Positions 35,939 through 44,416 of a stretch of 64,000 nt of DNA are shown here, piece after piece. Positions within the stretch are counted from its first letter, which is position 1. Each line of letters opens with the position of its first letter. The position numbers and the translations under genes were made by a program. The DNA is from Fibrobacter sp. UWB4 (GTDB lineage: Bacteria > Fibrobacterota > Fibrobacteria > Fibrobacterales > Fibrobacteraceae). The notes beneath the pieces were generated by a model. That model worked only from the letters and a program-made list of their open reading frames with translations, was not told the origin of the DNA and made no database searches. Where the stretch lies: contig NZ_MWQI01000005.1 of NCBI RefSeq assembly GCF_002210345.1, forward strand, positions 148,430 through 212,429, given 5' to 3'.

Positions 35939-37783
35939 TTACAATTCTTCCACTGCTTCTGCTCTCAGGTTCAGCACGATGTGTTCCTGGCGCATAGGCG
36001 TGTTGTTGCCCATGTAGTATTCCAGCATCTTGCCGAGCGAGGCGTCAGGCGGAATGCTCACCGTCTCAAGGCGCATGTCCTCGTTGATGAACTGTCCGAA
36101 TTCTTCCGGGCTGATTTCGCCAAGACCTTTGAATCGAGTGATTTCGAGGCCGGTCTTGCCGATTTCCTTTGCAGCCTTGTCGCGTTCGGCTTCGTCGTAG
36201 CAGTACTTGGTCACCTGCTTGTTGCGCACGCGGAAAAGCGGCGTTTGCAAGATGTACAAGTGCTTCTGTTCCACAAGTTCCGGGAAGAACTGCAAGAAGA
36301 ACGTCATGAGCAAAAGGCGAATGTGCATACCGTCCACATCAGCATCGGTCGCGATAATCACTTTGTCGTAACGCAAGTTCTCAAGACCGTTTTCGATGTC
36401 GAGCGCGTGCTGCAACAAGTTGAATTCTTCGTTCTCGTACACGACCTTCTTCGTCATGCCAAAGCTGTTGAGCGGTTTACCGCGGAGGCTGAACACTGCC
36501 TGCGTCTGCACGTTACGGGCCTTGGTGATAGAGCCAGATGCGGAGTCACCTTCTGTAATGAAAATCATCGATTCGCGGTTGAGCGCGTTTTTGACGTCGG
36601 TGAGGTGGATCTTGCAGTCGCGGAGTTTGCGGTTGTGCAAGTTCGCCTTCTTGGCGCGTTCGTTCGCGAGCTTCTTGATGCCTGCGATTTCCTTGCGTTC
36701 ACGTTCGTTCTGCGTGATGCGGTTGAGGAGCGCCTTTTCGGTTTCGGGATTCTTGTGCAAGAAGTTGTCGAACTCGCTTGCCACGTAATCCACGACCCAG
36801 GAGCGCAGCTGGGCTCCACCCGGAGCGACCGTCGTCGAACCGAGCTTTGTCTTTGTCTGGGATTCGAAAACCGGTTCCTGGATGCGTACGGAAATCGCGC
36901 CAATGACGCAGTTGCGCACGTCTTGCGGGTCCAAGTCCTTCTTGAAGTGGTCGCGGGCGCCTTTGACAAGGCCTTCGCGGAATGCCTGCTGGTGTGTACC
37001 GCCCTGCGTGGTGTGCTGACCGTTCACAAAGCTATAGTAATGTTCGCCGTACTGGTTCCCGTGCGTGAAGGCGCATTCGATATCCTTGCCCTTGAAGTGG
37101 ATCACCGGGTAGCGGATGGAATCGTCCACGTGCTTGTTCAAAAGGTCCAAAAGGCCGTTCGGACTCGTGTAGACCTTGTCGTTCATGATGAGCTGGAGGC
37201 CGTTGTTCAAGTAGGCGTAGTTCCAGACCTTCTCTTCCATGTAGGCCGGGAGGAAACGATAATTCTTGAAAATGTCGGCATCCGGTTCAAAGTAAATTTC
37301 GGTACCGTTCTTTTCGGTTGTAGCGCATTCCTTGTAGTCCTGCACCAGAACGCCACGGCAGAATTCAGCCTGCTTCATGCGGCCGTCGCGGTAGCTTTTG
37401 ACGATGAATTTGGTAGAAAGGGCGTTTACTGCCTTTGTACCCACGCCGTTCAAGCCGACGGATTTCTGGAACGCTTCGGAATCGTACTTACCGCCTGTGT
37501 TGATCTTCGACACGCAGTCGATGACCTTGCCAAGAGGAATACCGCGGCCGTAGTCGCGCACGCGGGCTGCATGGTCGTCAATGTTGATTTCAATCTTCTT
37601 GCCGGCACCCATCACGAATTCGTCGATGGAGTTGTCGATAATTTCCTTGACGAGCACGTAAATGCCGTCGTCCGGACTCTGTCCGTCGCCAAGTTTACCG
37701 ATGTACATACCGGGGCGCAGACGGATGTGTTCATGCCACTCTAGGGATTTGATGCTGTCTTCTGTATATTTCGTAGCTGCCAT
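35939..37783 (-). CDS. parE: Type IIA topoisomerase subunit B (ParE/GyrB family)
   Basis: A 614-residue ATPase subunit. The GHKL fold shows [19 protein letters not shown] and [14 protein letters not shown]. The transducer contains [15 protein letters not shown]. The Toprim part has ITEGDSASG (near residue 412), SLRGKPLN and [12 protein letters not shown]. It is shorter than GyrB and lacks its insert, and the sequence resembles the ParE-like form of Bacteroidota; I favour topoisomerase IV, but the name is less certain than the family. A ParC/GyrA partner is not adjacent: the next gene is unrelated. It is monocistronic with its own terminator. Confidence 0.88.
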   Translation of the reverse strand: MAATKYTEDSIKSLEWHEHIRLRPGMYIGKLGDGQSPDDGIYVLVKEIIDNSIDEFVMGAGKKIEINIDDHAARVRDYGRGIPLGKVIDCVSKINTGGKYDSEAFQKSVGLNGVGTKAVNALSTKFIVKSYRDGRMKQAEFCRGVLVQDYKECATTEKNGTEIYFEPDADIFKNYRFLPAYMEEKVWNYAYLNNGLQLIMNDKVYTSPNGLLDLLNKHVDDSIRYPVIHFKGKDIECAFTHGNQYGEHYYSFVNGQHTTQGGTHQQAFREGLVKGARDHFKKDLDPQDVRNCVIGAISVRIQEPVFESQTKTKLGSTTVAPGGAQLRSWVVDYVASEFDNFLHKNPETEKALLNRITQNERERKEIAGIKKLANERAKKANLHNRKLRDCKIHLTDVKNALNRESMIFITEGDSASGSITKARNVQTQAVFSLRGKPLNSFGMTKKVVYENEEFNLLQHALDIENGLENLRYDKVIIATDADVDGMHIRLLLMTFFLQFFPELVEQKHLYILQTPLFRVRNKQVTKYCYDEAERDKAAKEIGKTGLEITRFKGLGEISPEEFGQFINEDMRLETVSIPPDASLGKMLEYYMGNNTPMRQEHIVLNLRAEAVEEL

Positions 37784-37879
37784 TAATCAATCTCTTTAAA
37801 ATTCAATTCCATATATAGCAAACGATTTTTTGTGCCAACCTTGATGGGGCTTTTGGCGTTAGCTATGATCGTCCAGCAA

Positions 37880-37922
37880 ATATATAAAAATTTCAAATAC
37901 TGCACGTTAGTGCATTTGAAAT
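37880..37922 (-). terminator. Terminator of the FISUMP gene
   Basis: On the minus strand ATTTCAAA..TGCAC-TAAC-GTGCA..TTTGAAAT is followed by TTTTATATATTTG. It lies 20 bases after the stop of the gene that ends at 37942. Confidence 0.78.
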
Positions 37923-37941
37923 GCGCAGAAGATCCGAATTT

Positions 37942-39558
37942 CTAGTTGTCCTTGATGCAGCGGACGGGAACGAGCTGTCCTTTTTCGCGCGGGTCAACAT
38001 CGCTGAAGTTGGCATGCGTTGTGGCGATGTAGAATTCTTTTCTTGAATCTACCCAAAAGTATCCGTATGTCACACCGATATGATCCCAACCATACGGGTC
38101 CACGGAGTTTATGGATAAAAGGGAAAGTCCGGATTCATTTGTCGCGCCGCGTTCGCCAGTCAGGCGTGAAAATAGTTTTGGCAAGAATACGGTCGCTTCG
38201 GCGTAGGGCATCTCGTCCCACCTGGATACGTCCGCTTCTTTGGGCAGGTGCCAGCCTTCGGGGCATGCGTGGGTGGCCGCATCGACATTGTAGAATCGCC
38301 CGTATCTGCAACCGATTTTTTGTGCGCATTTGCTGTAGTTCTTGATGAGGGAGTCGCTTTCGCTGTAGTAGTTGATGTTTTCAGCCATCCAGACTTGATT
38401 CTCGAAAACGACGGTTCTGTATTTCTTGCCGTCTCTCGGATCGGTCAATGTATCGTATTTGATGTTCTCGTTGAAAAAGTATTCCTGGGGCAGGCTATCG
38501 ACGAGATTGTCCCTAGAAAGGTACCACCGTCCTTCGTAGCAAATGTAGAATTCACTTGGGAACGAATCGCTCGGGAAACGCGTGTTGTTTACGGTGCATT
38601 CCTTGTTGTGTGTTTCGTATTCCTTTGCGTTTGGTGTTCTCCAATTGTTGTAGGCACAGACGAAATCCTTGCCGTTATCTTTGCAATTTACCTTGTCCGA
38701 GCTGCAACGGTATGTCTTGAAAAGTCCGTAATGGGCGGAGTCGCAATAGGGAAGCTGTCCGCAATGCCTCCACAAGTTCCTTAAAATGTATTGCGGTTCC
38801 TGAACGGCGTAATTGGTGCTGTATCTTCCGTAATCTCCCCAGGTTGATGTCGGGTTGATTATGCTTAAGAATTTCTCGATAGAAAAGCCTTCATAGGCAG
38901 AACATATAAAAGTCTCGTCGAAGGTCTCGCCTTTCGTGAATTTCTCGATAAAATCGCTTCTCGTCTTTGAAGAATCGTTGTCGGGAGGGATTAAATGTGA
39001 AAATGTATAGCCGATAGATGTGGAATGTAAAGTTTGGTGTTGTAGCAGTGTGTCTAGGGAGAATATGGAATAAAGTTTTAGCTTTGCCGTATTGAACGCG
39101 CTGGTGGAATCTATGCCTTGCTTTACAAGAGTTTCAACGACGCCAGCTGTCAGCTGCCTGATGACACATTCGGGGTCTTCGTTGTAATTGTCTGGATTAA
39201 AGGAACTCGTGTAGGTAATGCAGTTTGTTCTTGCTGAACTTGATGCTGTAGAACTGCTCGATACTTTTGTTTCGGGCGCTTGCGCGCTTGACAGCGGGGC
39301 CGAAGATGACGATTCGCTTAATGAACTTGAAGACGGTAGTTCGGACAAAACGCTTGATGACGGTTCTGATGACGCGACGGATGATTCTACGGATGATTCT
39401 GGCGATGCACTGGAGGACGAAATCTCGGAATCGCTAGACGGTGAAAGCACCTCTAGAGGCGGCTGGCTGATGTTTTCTTCGTCGCAACCTGCAAGAAAAA
39501 CAGTGAAGGCAATTCCTATAATTGAACTGGTTATAAATGCTTTGTTTTTGAAATTCAT
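37942..39558 (-). CDS. FISUMP-domain lipoprotein with long Ser-rich linker
   Basis: A 538-residue surface lipoprotein. The signal ends in the lipobox FLAGC (Cys25). About residues 38-110 form a Ser/Glu/Pro linker made of SSSS clusters. A unique central domain (about 115-360) has several Cys and no recognised match. The C-terminal 170 residues are a FISUMP domain: DPRDGKKYRTVVFENQVW, MAENINYYS, CRYGRFYNVDAA, HACPEGWHLPKEADV, YFWVDS, VPVRCIKDN. GGGGGA lies before the ATG. It is monocistronic. Confidence 0.88.
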   Translation of the reverse strand: MNFKNKAFITSSIIGIAFTVFLAGCDEENISQPPLEVLSPSSDSEISSSSASPESSVESSVASSEPSSSVLSELPSSSSLSESSSSAPLSSAQAPETKVSSSSTASSSARTNCITYTSSFNPDNYNEDPECVIRQLTAGVVETLVKQGIDSTSAFNTAKLKLYSIFSLDTLLQHQTLHSTSIGYTFSHLIPPDNDSSKTRSDFIEKFTKGETFDETFICSAYEGFSIEKFLSIINPTSTWGDYGRYSTNYAVQEPQYILRNLWRHCGQLPYCDSAHYGLFKTYRCSSDKVNCKDNGKDFVCAYNNWRTPNAKEYETHNKECTVNNTRFPSDSFPSEFYICYEGRWYLSRDNLVDSLPQEYFFNENIKYDTLTDPRDGKKYRTVVFENQVWMAENINYYSESDSLIKNYSKCAQKIGCRYGRFYNVDAATHACPEGWHLPKEADVSRWDEMPYAEATVFLPKLFSRLTGERGATNESGLSLLSINSVDPYGWDHIGVTYGYFWVDSRKEFYIATTHANFSDVDPREKGQLVPVRCIKDN

Positions 39559-39666
39559 CTTTCCCCCTTTGATACTGAGTAATATATAAAAAACGGCTGT
39601 TCTTAGTCTGTTAATTTATTTTTGATTTGATTTTTGTGTTGTCAGGTTCTCATGTTGTACTTTTGA

Positions 39667-39695
39667 TTGACTGACCTGTAAATATTTGTTATAAT
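39667..39695 (+). promoter_or_regulatory. Promoter of the racemase gene
   Basis: TTGACT (39667-39672), 17 bases, then TATAAT (39690-39695): a near-consensus sigma-70 promoter 49 bases before the ATG. Confidence 0.8.
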
Positions 39696-39744
39696 TGCGC
39701 TGTCGCTGGCTAATGTTTATTAGCTGCTTGTGTACGAGGTTCCT

Positions 39745-40434
39745 ATGAAAACGATTGGTTTGATTGGCGGTATGAGCTGGGAAAGTACAATTACGTACTA
39801 TGAAGTTTTGAATAAAGAAATTGTCCGTGCGTTGGGCGGTTTCCATAGCGCAAAGATCTTGATGTACAGTGTCGATTTTGCAGAACTCGAAGCGAACATG
39901 TCCAAGGGCGACTGGGATGGCAATGCTATGATTCTTGCGGATGCGGCAAAGCGCCTTGAACGTGCTGGTGCCGATTTTATCGTCATTGCGACAAATACGA
40001 TGCACAAGTTGGTTCCGCAAATTGAACGTGAAATTCATATCCCGATTTTGCATATCGCAGAAGCGGCGGCTGAAAGTGTCAAGCGCGACGGGTTTTCGAA
40101 GGTCGGACTGCTTGGAACCAAGTTCACGATGACGCAAGACTTTATCAAGGACCATCTCAAGAGCGCGGGTCTCGAAGTGATTGTTCCCGACGCTTCAGAC
40201 ATTGAAATTGTGAACAACGTGATTTTCAATGAACTCTGCCTCGGTAAAGTTCTCGATGCGTCACGTGCGGAATACCAACGCATCATTGCGCACATGAAAC
40301 AGCGCGGCGCCGAATGCGTGATTCTCGGCTGCACGGAAATCGGCATGCTCATCTCTGAAAAGGATAGTGTACTCCCCGTGTACGATACGACAATCATCCA
40401 TGCTAAAGAAGCCGCCCGTAAGTCGCTGGAATAA
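39745..40434 (+). CDS. Aspartate/glutamate-racemase-family amino acid racemase
   Basis: A 229-residue PLP-independent racemase. The N-terminus IGLIGGMSWESTITYYEVLN and the motifs IATNTMHK and ILGCTEIGMLI are typical of the YgeA/RacX group. In that group one of the two catalytic Cys is replaced by Thr (here in ATNTMH), while the second Cys is kept (GCTE). YgeA-type enzymes act broadly (homoserine, lysine and others); the substrate here is unknown, and D-amino acids for the wall are possible. The ATG at 39745 with GAGG 6 bases upstream is chosen over a GTG at 39730. It has its own strong promoter. Confidence 0.88.
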   Translation: MKTIGLIGGMSWESTITYYEVLNKEIVRALGGFHSAKILMYSVDFAELEANMSKGDWDGNAMILADAAKRLERAGADFIVIATNTMHKLVPQIEREIHIPILHIAEAAAESVKRDGFSKVGLLGTKFTMTQDFIKDHLKSAGLEVIVPDASDIEIVNNVIFNELCLGKVLDASRAEYQRIIAHMKQRGAECVILGCTEIGMLISEKDSVLPVYDTTIIHAKEAARKSLE

Positions 40435-40440
40435 TTTTTC

Positions 40441-40640
40441 CATTGTCGTGCCGGACTCTATGTCATGCCGGATTTTGTTCTCTTTGACCACTTAGAGCTT
40501 TGACGCTTTGCGTCAGCATCTTCGGCTCAATCATGACAGTCTGCAAGCAGTCTGTCGCGACACTCGCCTTGAAAGCAACTAACTCTTACGTGGTCATGAT
40601 CCGCGTATGGGGGCGGCATCGCCTTCTTGTATAAAGAGAT
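40441..40640. repeat. Composite intergenic repeat, one element nested in another
   Basis: The outer element (CTTTGACCACTTAG at about 40482-40495 and GTGGTCATGATCCGCGTATG at 40590-40609) matches a shorter version at 56281-56330. Between its halves, on the minus strand, is a variable-palindrome element with scaffold GGCGAGTGTCGCG, palindrome ACAGACTGC..GCAGACTGT, scaffold CATGATTGAGCCGAAGATGC and palindrome TGACGC-AAA-GCGTCA. No gene is present. Confidence 0.7.
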
Positions 40641-40749
40641 GGTCTACTCTATATGCTACAGGGTGTAGTATATGCAAAATTTTTATGTTGGATTTTTGTA
40701 AAAATGCTTAAATTTTGCAAAATTCTTTAATTTTGTAGCATAAAAAAGG

Positions 40750-40778
40750 TTGATTTTTGAAAAATGCGGTTTTATATT
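40750..40778 (+). promoter_or_regulatory. Promoter of the TIGR02147/lipoprotein operon
   Basis: TTGATT (40750-40755), 17 bases, TATATT (40773-40778). Only 7 bases separate the -10 box from the ATG at 40786, so transcription would start at or near the start codon. Confidence 0.6.
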
Positions 40779-40785
40779 TTTTAAT

Positions 40786-41619
40786 ATGAAACCGATCGTC
40801 GAATATACCGATTTCCGCATGTTCATGCGAGATTACTACGAGGAACGCAAGCGCTGTTCCGCGTTCTCCTGGCGAGAATTCTCCAAGAATGCAGGATTCA
40901 GCTCGCCCTCGTACATGAAGGTCGTTTGCGACGGTAAAAGCAAGTTGAGCCGGATCGGCGTGGAACGCACGGGGGCCGCCATGGGGCTTGCCGGTTTCGA
41001 GATGGATTATTTCAGGGCGATGGTCAAGTTCGGCCAGGCGGAAACGGAAGAGAACAAAAAGGCCGCCTATAATGAAATGCTTTCCATTGCAAATGTCTAT
41101 AAAGTTAGGTCCATTGAGGGTGAACTTTTCAGGTTCTACGATACTTGGCACAACTCGGTCCTCAGGGAGCTGGCCCCGATTATGCCCGGCGCTACTCCGG
41201 GTGAAATGGCTAAGATGTGCTATCCGCAGATCTCTGCTGCGGAGGTTCGAGCTTCTCTCGACTTTCTCACGAAATCGGGACTCCTGAAAAAAGAAGATGA
41301 CAATTTTGTCCAGTCAGAAATCTCGATCCAGGGCACGACCGATGCAACGCGACTTGCCATGAGAAATATGCACCGCCAGATGTCCAGGCTTGCGACGCCG
41401 GCACTTGAACTCCCCAAGGACATTCGTAATTTTAGCGGCGTGACCATGGGGCTTTCGCGTGAATCCTTCCGCAAAATAGAATGTGTACTGAATGAATGCC
41501 GTCGCCAGATTGTAGCTATCGCAGCCGAAGAGAAGAATATTGAACAAGTTTATCGCTTGAATTTGCAGCTATTCCCCCTGACGAAAAACGTGAAGGAGAA
41601 CGAAAATGAAGAAGTATAG
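40786..41619 (+). CDS. TIGR02147-family protein
   Basis: A 277-residue cytoplasmic protein of the family first described as a large paralogous set in Fibrobacter succinogenes (TIGR02147, with a DUF4423-type C-terminal part). The N-terminus (YTDFRMFMRDYYEERK...FSWREFSKNAGFSSPSYMKVVCDGKSKL) looks like a helix-turn-helix DNA-binding domain. The middle and C-terminus are helical. A role as transcriptional regulator of the linked lipoprotein genes is plausible and unproven. No ribosome site precedes the ATG and the mRNA may be leaderless. It overlaps the next gene by 14 bases. Confidence 0.8.
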   Translation: MKPIVEYTDFRMFMRDYYEERKRCSAFSWREFSKNAGFSSPSYMKVVCDGKSKLSRIGVERTGAAMGLAGFEMDYFRAMVKFGQAETEENKKAAYNEMLSIANVYKVRSIEGELFRFYDTWHNSVLRELAPIMPGATPGEMAKMCYPQISAAEVRASLDFLTKSGLLKKEDDNFVQSEISIQGTTDATRLAMRNMHRQMSRLATPALELPKDIRNFSGVTMGLSRESFRKIECVLNECRRQIVAIAAEEKNIEQVYRLNLQLFPLTKNVKENENEEV

Positions 41620-42430
41620 TTTGTATGAGCTTGTAACGCTCTCGGTAATCTTTTCGCTGAGCTTCTTTGTAGGCTGTTCTTCGGAAAAGATTGCAGGCAC
41701 GTCCGTAGAATCGAATGAGCTTGCTAATCGGAGTTCCTCTAGTTATTTCGATGACTCCAATCTTGGCTTAAAATCCAGTAGCTCAGTAACATCCTCGAGT
41801 TCTTTCGGTGATTCAGAGTATGGTGAAAAATCCAGCAGTTCCGAGAGACCGAATGAAGGCGCGACAAAGCCGAATACGCTGGACTATTACCTGAAAATGC
41901 TCAATATTGAATCTGGTGCGTTTGACAAAGGCATTTTGTCAACATCGATTGCTCAAAATACAGATGGCGGTCCGCATAACCCAAATCCGCCGATGACGAG
42001 CGAATTTGATACGCCTTGGCCGCATAAGATTGTAAAGCAGAATGTCGATGCCTTGAGTGAATACTTCCCGATGGCTGTAGCGATGTATCCGCAAATCATT
42101 TCGGCGATAAAGAACGAGACTTTGGACGAAAACTGTGGACTTTATACGTTCAATGTGTATAGCAATGGATTGTCGGCGGCCTATATTGTCTCAGAAATTA
42201 CCGAGAATGTCATCAAGGTGCTTGATGTCCCGGCGGGCGATTGCAGCGCGATTCCTTTGAGCGTGATGTCTAGGTTCCTGTTCTACTACTGTGGTGAACT
42301 CAATAGCCACGCCGAAACAGAACATTTCGCAGTTGATGTGGTTCTGTCTGGCAATTGCCCTGTTCTTAAAAAGGGAAACGAATGGGTGAGCGATAAATCG
42401 CCGACTTCATCAAAAGAACTTATAAATTAA
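41606..42430 (+). CDS. Lipoprotein with Ser-rich linker
   Basis: A 274-residue predicted lipoprotein. The signal ends in FFVGC (Cys24). A linker with SSSS clusters spans about residues 40-85. The remaining 190 residues form a globular domain with few Cys, and no family is recognised. GGAG lies 8 bases upstream. The start overlaps the TIGR02147 gene, and the next lipoprotein begins 12 bases after the stop, so the three form one operon. It probably acts at the cell surface. Confidence 0.8.
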   Translation: MKKYSLYELVTLSVIFSLSFFVGCSSEKIAGTSVESNELANRSSSSYFDDSNLGLKSSSSVTSSSSFGDSEYGEKSSSSERPNEGATKPNTLDYYLKMLNIESGAFDKGILSTSIAQNTDGGPHNPNPPMTSEFDTPWPHKIVKQNVDALSEYFPMAVAMYPQIISAIKNETLDENCGLYTFNVYSNGLSAAYIVSEITENVIKVLDVPAGDCSAIPLSVMSRFLFYYCGELNSHAETEHFAVDVVLSGNCPVLKKGNEWVSDKSPTSSKELIN

Positions 42431-42442
42431 GGAGAAAACATC

Positions 42443-43765
42443 ATGAAAAAGAATCTTTATGTCAAGGCGATGAGCCTTGCCGTTGTGGCGGCTACCTCTT
42501 TCGCGGTTATTGCCTGCGATAACGACAATCTCAGCGGTCCAGATTTCAACAGCGGAAACGGAGGGAATTCGTCGGCGATTGAACCGCCGAGTCCGCAGTC
42601 CTCTAGCTTGGATGTTGGCAAAAGCTCTTCTTCCGTCAATAAGCTCAGCTCCAGCTCTGTTGTTGCAGGTTCCTCGTCTGTGGATCTCAGTAGTTCTTCT
42701 GAGCGCGTGTCGAGTTCGAGTGCTATTGAAACTTGCCCGAATGGCCGCTGGACTACAATCTGTAACGGCGTTGAGTCTTATGAGCCTGTTTGTTGCGAAG
42801 AAAAACACGTGGAAACTTGCAGACATATCACGGATTACGATGGTATGACGGCGCAAGGTAACTGCGTAAATCAGAACGGTCGCACTGCCGTTGACTGCGT
42901 GACGGGCGAGAACTATGAATGCAAAAGCAACAATTGGCAGCAGGTTGCCTGCATGAATGTCAAGCCGTCAGAATGCCCTCCGGGAATGGGTGGCTGTGGT
43001 TACCGTCTCTGCCAACTGGACGGCATCCGGGAAATTGCCGATTGCGAAAATGGCGTGGTTTACGTTTGCAACGGCGAAATGTGGGAAGTCAAGAAAACGG
43101 AAGAAAATCAGCGTTGCGCCTGCGGTGAACTTGAATACTGCGAAGCTTGCTTTAGTGAAGGAACATTTGAAGGCCGCTATAAATGTGAAGGCGGTAAATG
43201 GAAAAAGTATGGCATGGGTGATGAAATCTGCGTACATATCACCGATATCAAATGCGATGAAACTAAGCAAGGCTGCTGTTCTTGCGGTGGAAACCAAAAT
43301 GAAATTGCAATTGATTGCAAAACGGGAAATGAATTTGTGTGCAACCAAGGATTCTGGTCTCTGAATGTTGTGGATTGCGAGCTTCACGCTGAAGGCTGTG
43401 GGCGAAAGGATGTTCCGCCTCCTTGTGAAGCAAATGATGGTGGTTATTGCGGCCCTGAAAATGACGCATGGCTGAATGAGCCTTGCGAAGAAGGCGAATC
43501 GAGCAGAGACCTCCGCATTAGATTAAGTGACGGTTCCTATAGATCTGAAAATTACATCTGCGTGAACAACAAGTGGATTGAACGTTTCAGGTATTACGAA
43601 TGTGGCGAAAATGAAGATTGCGACCGTCCGTCTTTGCGTTGCCAATCAAGCCCGGTCATTGGTTCCGCTTGTGATAACGAGGGCGAATCTAGCGATATCG
43701 ATGGCTGCGTATTCCTTTGCAGTGCAGGTCGCTTCCTCTACGCTCCCGCTCCGGTAGTGTGGTGA
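42443..43765 (+). CDS. Cys-rich lipoprotein with Ser-rich linker
   Basis: A 440-residue predicted lipoprotein. The signal ends in VIAC (Cys25). A Ser/Pro linker runs to about residue 92. The rest is unusually rich in Cys, with repeats of the form DCxxGxxYxCxxxxWxxxxC (for example AVDCVTGENYECKSNNW, IADCENGVVYVCNGEMW, AIDCKTGNEFVCNQGFW). These resemble the C..Y-x-C..W modules of the other lipoproteins in this window. The Cys are probably paired in disulfides outside the cell. AAGGAG lies upstream. It is the last gene of the operon; a repeat and terminator follow. Confidence 0.82.
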   Translation: MKKNLYVKAMSLAVVAATSFAVIACDNDNLSGPDFNSGNGGNSSAIEPPSPQSSSLDVGKSSSSVNKLSSSSVVAGSSSVDLSSSSERVSSSSAIETCPNGRWTTICNGVESYEPVCCEEKHVETCRHITDYDGMTAQGNCVNQNGRTAVDCVTGENYECKSNNWQQVACMNVKPSECPPGMGGCGYRLCQLDGIREIADCENGVVYVCNGEMWEVKKTEENQRCACGELEYCEACFSEGTFEGRYKCEGGKWKKYGMGDEICVHITDIKCDETKQGCCSCGGNQNEIAIDCKTGNEFVCNQGFWSLNVVDCELHAEGCGRKDVPPPCEANDGGYCGPENDAWLNEPCEEGESSRDLRIRLSDGSYRSENYICVNNKWIERFRYYECGENEDCDRPSLRCQSSPVIGSACDNEGESSDIDGCVFLCSAGRFLYAPAPVVW

Positions 43766-43780
43766 TTTTCATAACCCGCG

Positions 43781-43840
43781 ATGTCATCCCGGACTGAGCT
43801 TGCCCCGGACAAGTTCCGGGGTTCCGGGAGGGAATCTTCC
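43781..43840. repeat. Intergenic palindromic repeat
   Basis: GTCATCCCGGACT...GGGAGGGAATC frames an inner CCCCGGA-CAAGT-TCCGGGG hairpin (about 43803-43821). It belongs to the dispersed TCATNCC repeats of this window. Confidence 0.6.
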
Positions 43841-43849
43841 TTGGATTGT

Positions 43850-43883
43850 GCAAAAAAAGCGGCGCCATTCGGCGTCGCTTTGT
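43850..43883 (-). terminator. Terminator of the minus-strand charged-protein gene
   Basis: On the minus strand AAAGCGACGCC-GAAT-GGCGCCGCTTT is followed by TTTT. It lies just after the gene ending at 43899 and may also stop the convergent lipoprotein operon. Confidence 0.85.
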
Positions 43884-43898
43884 GTGGGTTGGTAAAAA

Positions 43899-44342
43899 TT
43901 AAATTTTTGGACCTTTGGGAAGAGGAACATGCTCGATTGGGCGGGGAGTGATGAATGGAGGATTTTCAGGTTTGTGCTTTTCCCGTTCGTCGAGGCCGTT
44001 TTCGCGCGGTCCTTTTTCTTTGTTGATGAGATTTTCTTTTGCGAGGTCTCTGTTTTCGTTGATGTTGTTGTTTGTCTTTTGCTGAACGATTTCTTGCTGG
44101 ATATCCTTTATTTCGGCCTGGGCGCTTGCTTTTATTTCCGAGAGTATTTGTTGCCTTGCAATTTTGCGTTCTTCGCGTAAGCGCCGCCAGTCTTCTTTTT
44201 GCTTCTGTTCAAGGTCGGGAACTCTCTGTGTGGTTTCTGACCTTTCTGTGGGTGTCGCGATATCGGATTCCGGTTGTGCAAGCGGAACTGTCACGAATAC
44301 CGAGCTGGTCAAAAATGCAATGAGTTTATTTGCGTTTTTCAT
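43899..44342 (-). CDS. Exported charged helical protein (paralogue of the next gene)
   Basis: A 147-residue exported protein of unknown function. The signal peptide runs to about residue 23 (MKNANKLIAFLTSSVFVTVPLAQ). The mature part is helical and charged (KEDWRRLREERKIARQQILSEIK), then Asn/Glu-rich, ending Pro-rich. The segment around REERKxARxxxLxxIK matches the neighbouring gene, so the two are probably paralogues. The ATG at 44342 opens on the signal peptide; a longer frame from 44405 is less likely because it overlaps the neighbour's terminator. The ribosome site (AAGG) is weak. Confidence 0.68.
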   Translation of the reverse strand: MKNANKLIAFLTSSVFVTVPLAQPESDIATPTERSETTQRVPDLEQKQKEDWRRLREERKIARQQILSEIKASAQAEIKDIQQEIVQQKTNNNINENRDLAKENLINKEKGPRENGLDEREKHKPENPPFITPRPIEHVPLPKGPKI

Positions 44343-44360
44343 AGCGTTAACCTTGAAAAG

Positions 44361-44395
44361 ACTCAAAAATGCGGGCGACGTTTTTTCCGTCGCCC
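44361..44395 (-). terminator. Terminator between the two charged-protein genes
   Basis: On the minus strand GGGCGACG-GAAAAAA-CGTCGCCC, followed by GCATTTTTG, ends the upstream gene before the second paralogue. Confidence 0.85.
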
Positions 44396-44416
44396 TGATG
44401 AACAAGCTAAAATATC

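Noticed and set aside
35924..37744. 606-codon plus-strand open frame opposite parE
   Set aside because: It mirrors parE codon by codon; parE has all catalytic motifs and a ribosome site, while the opposite frame has no recognisable domain. It is a shadow caused by codon bias.
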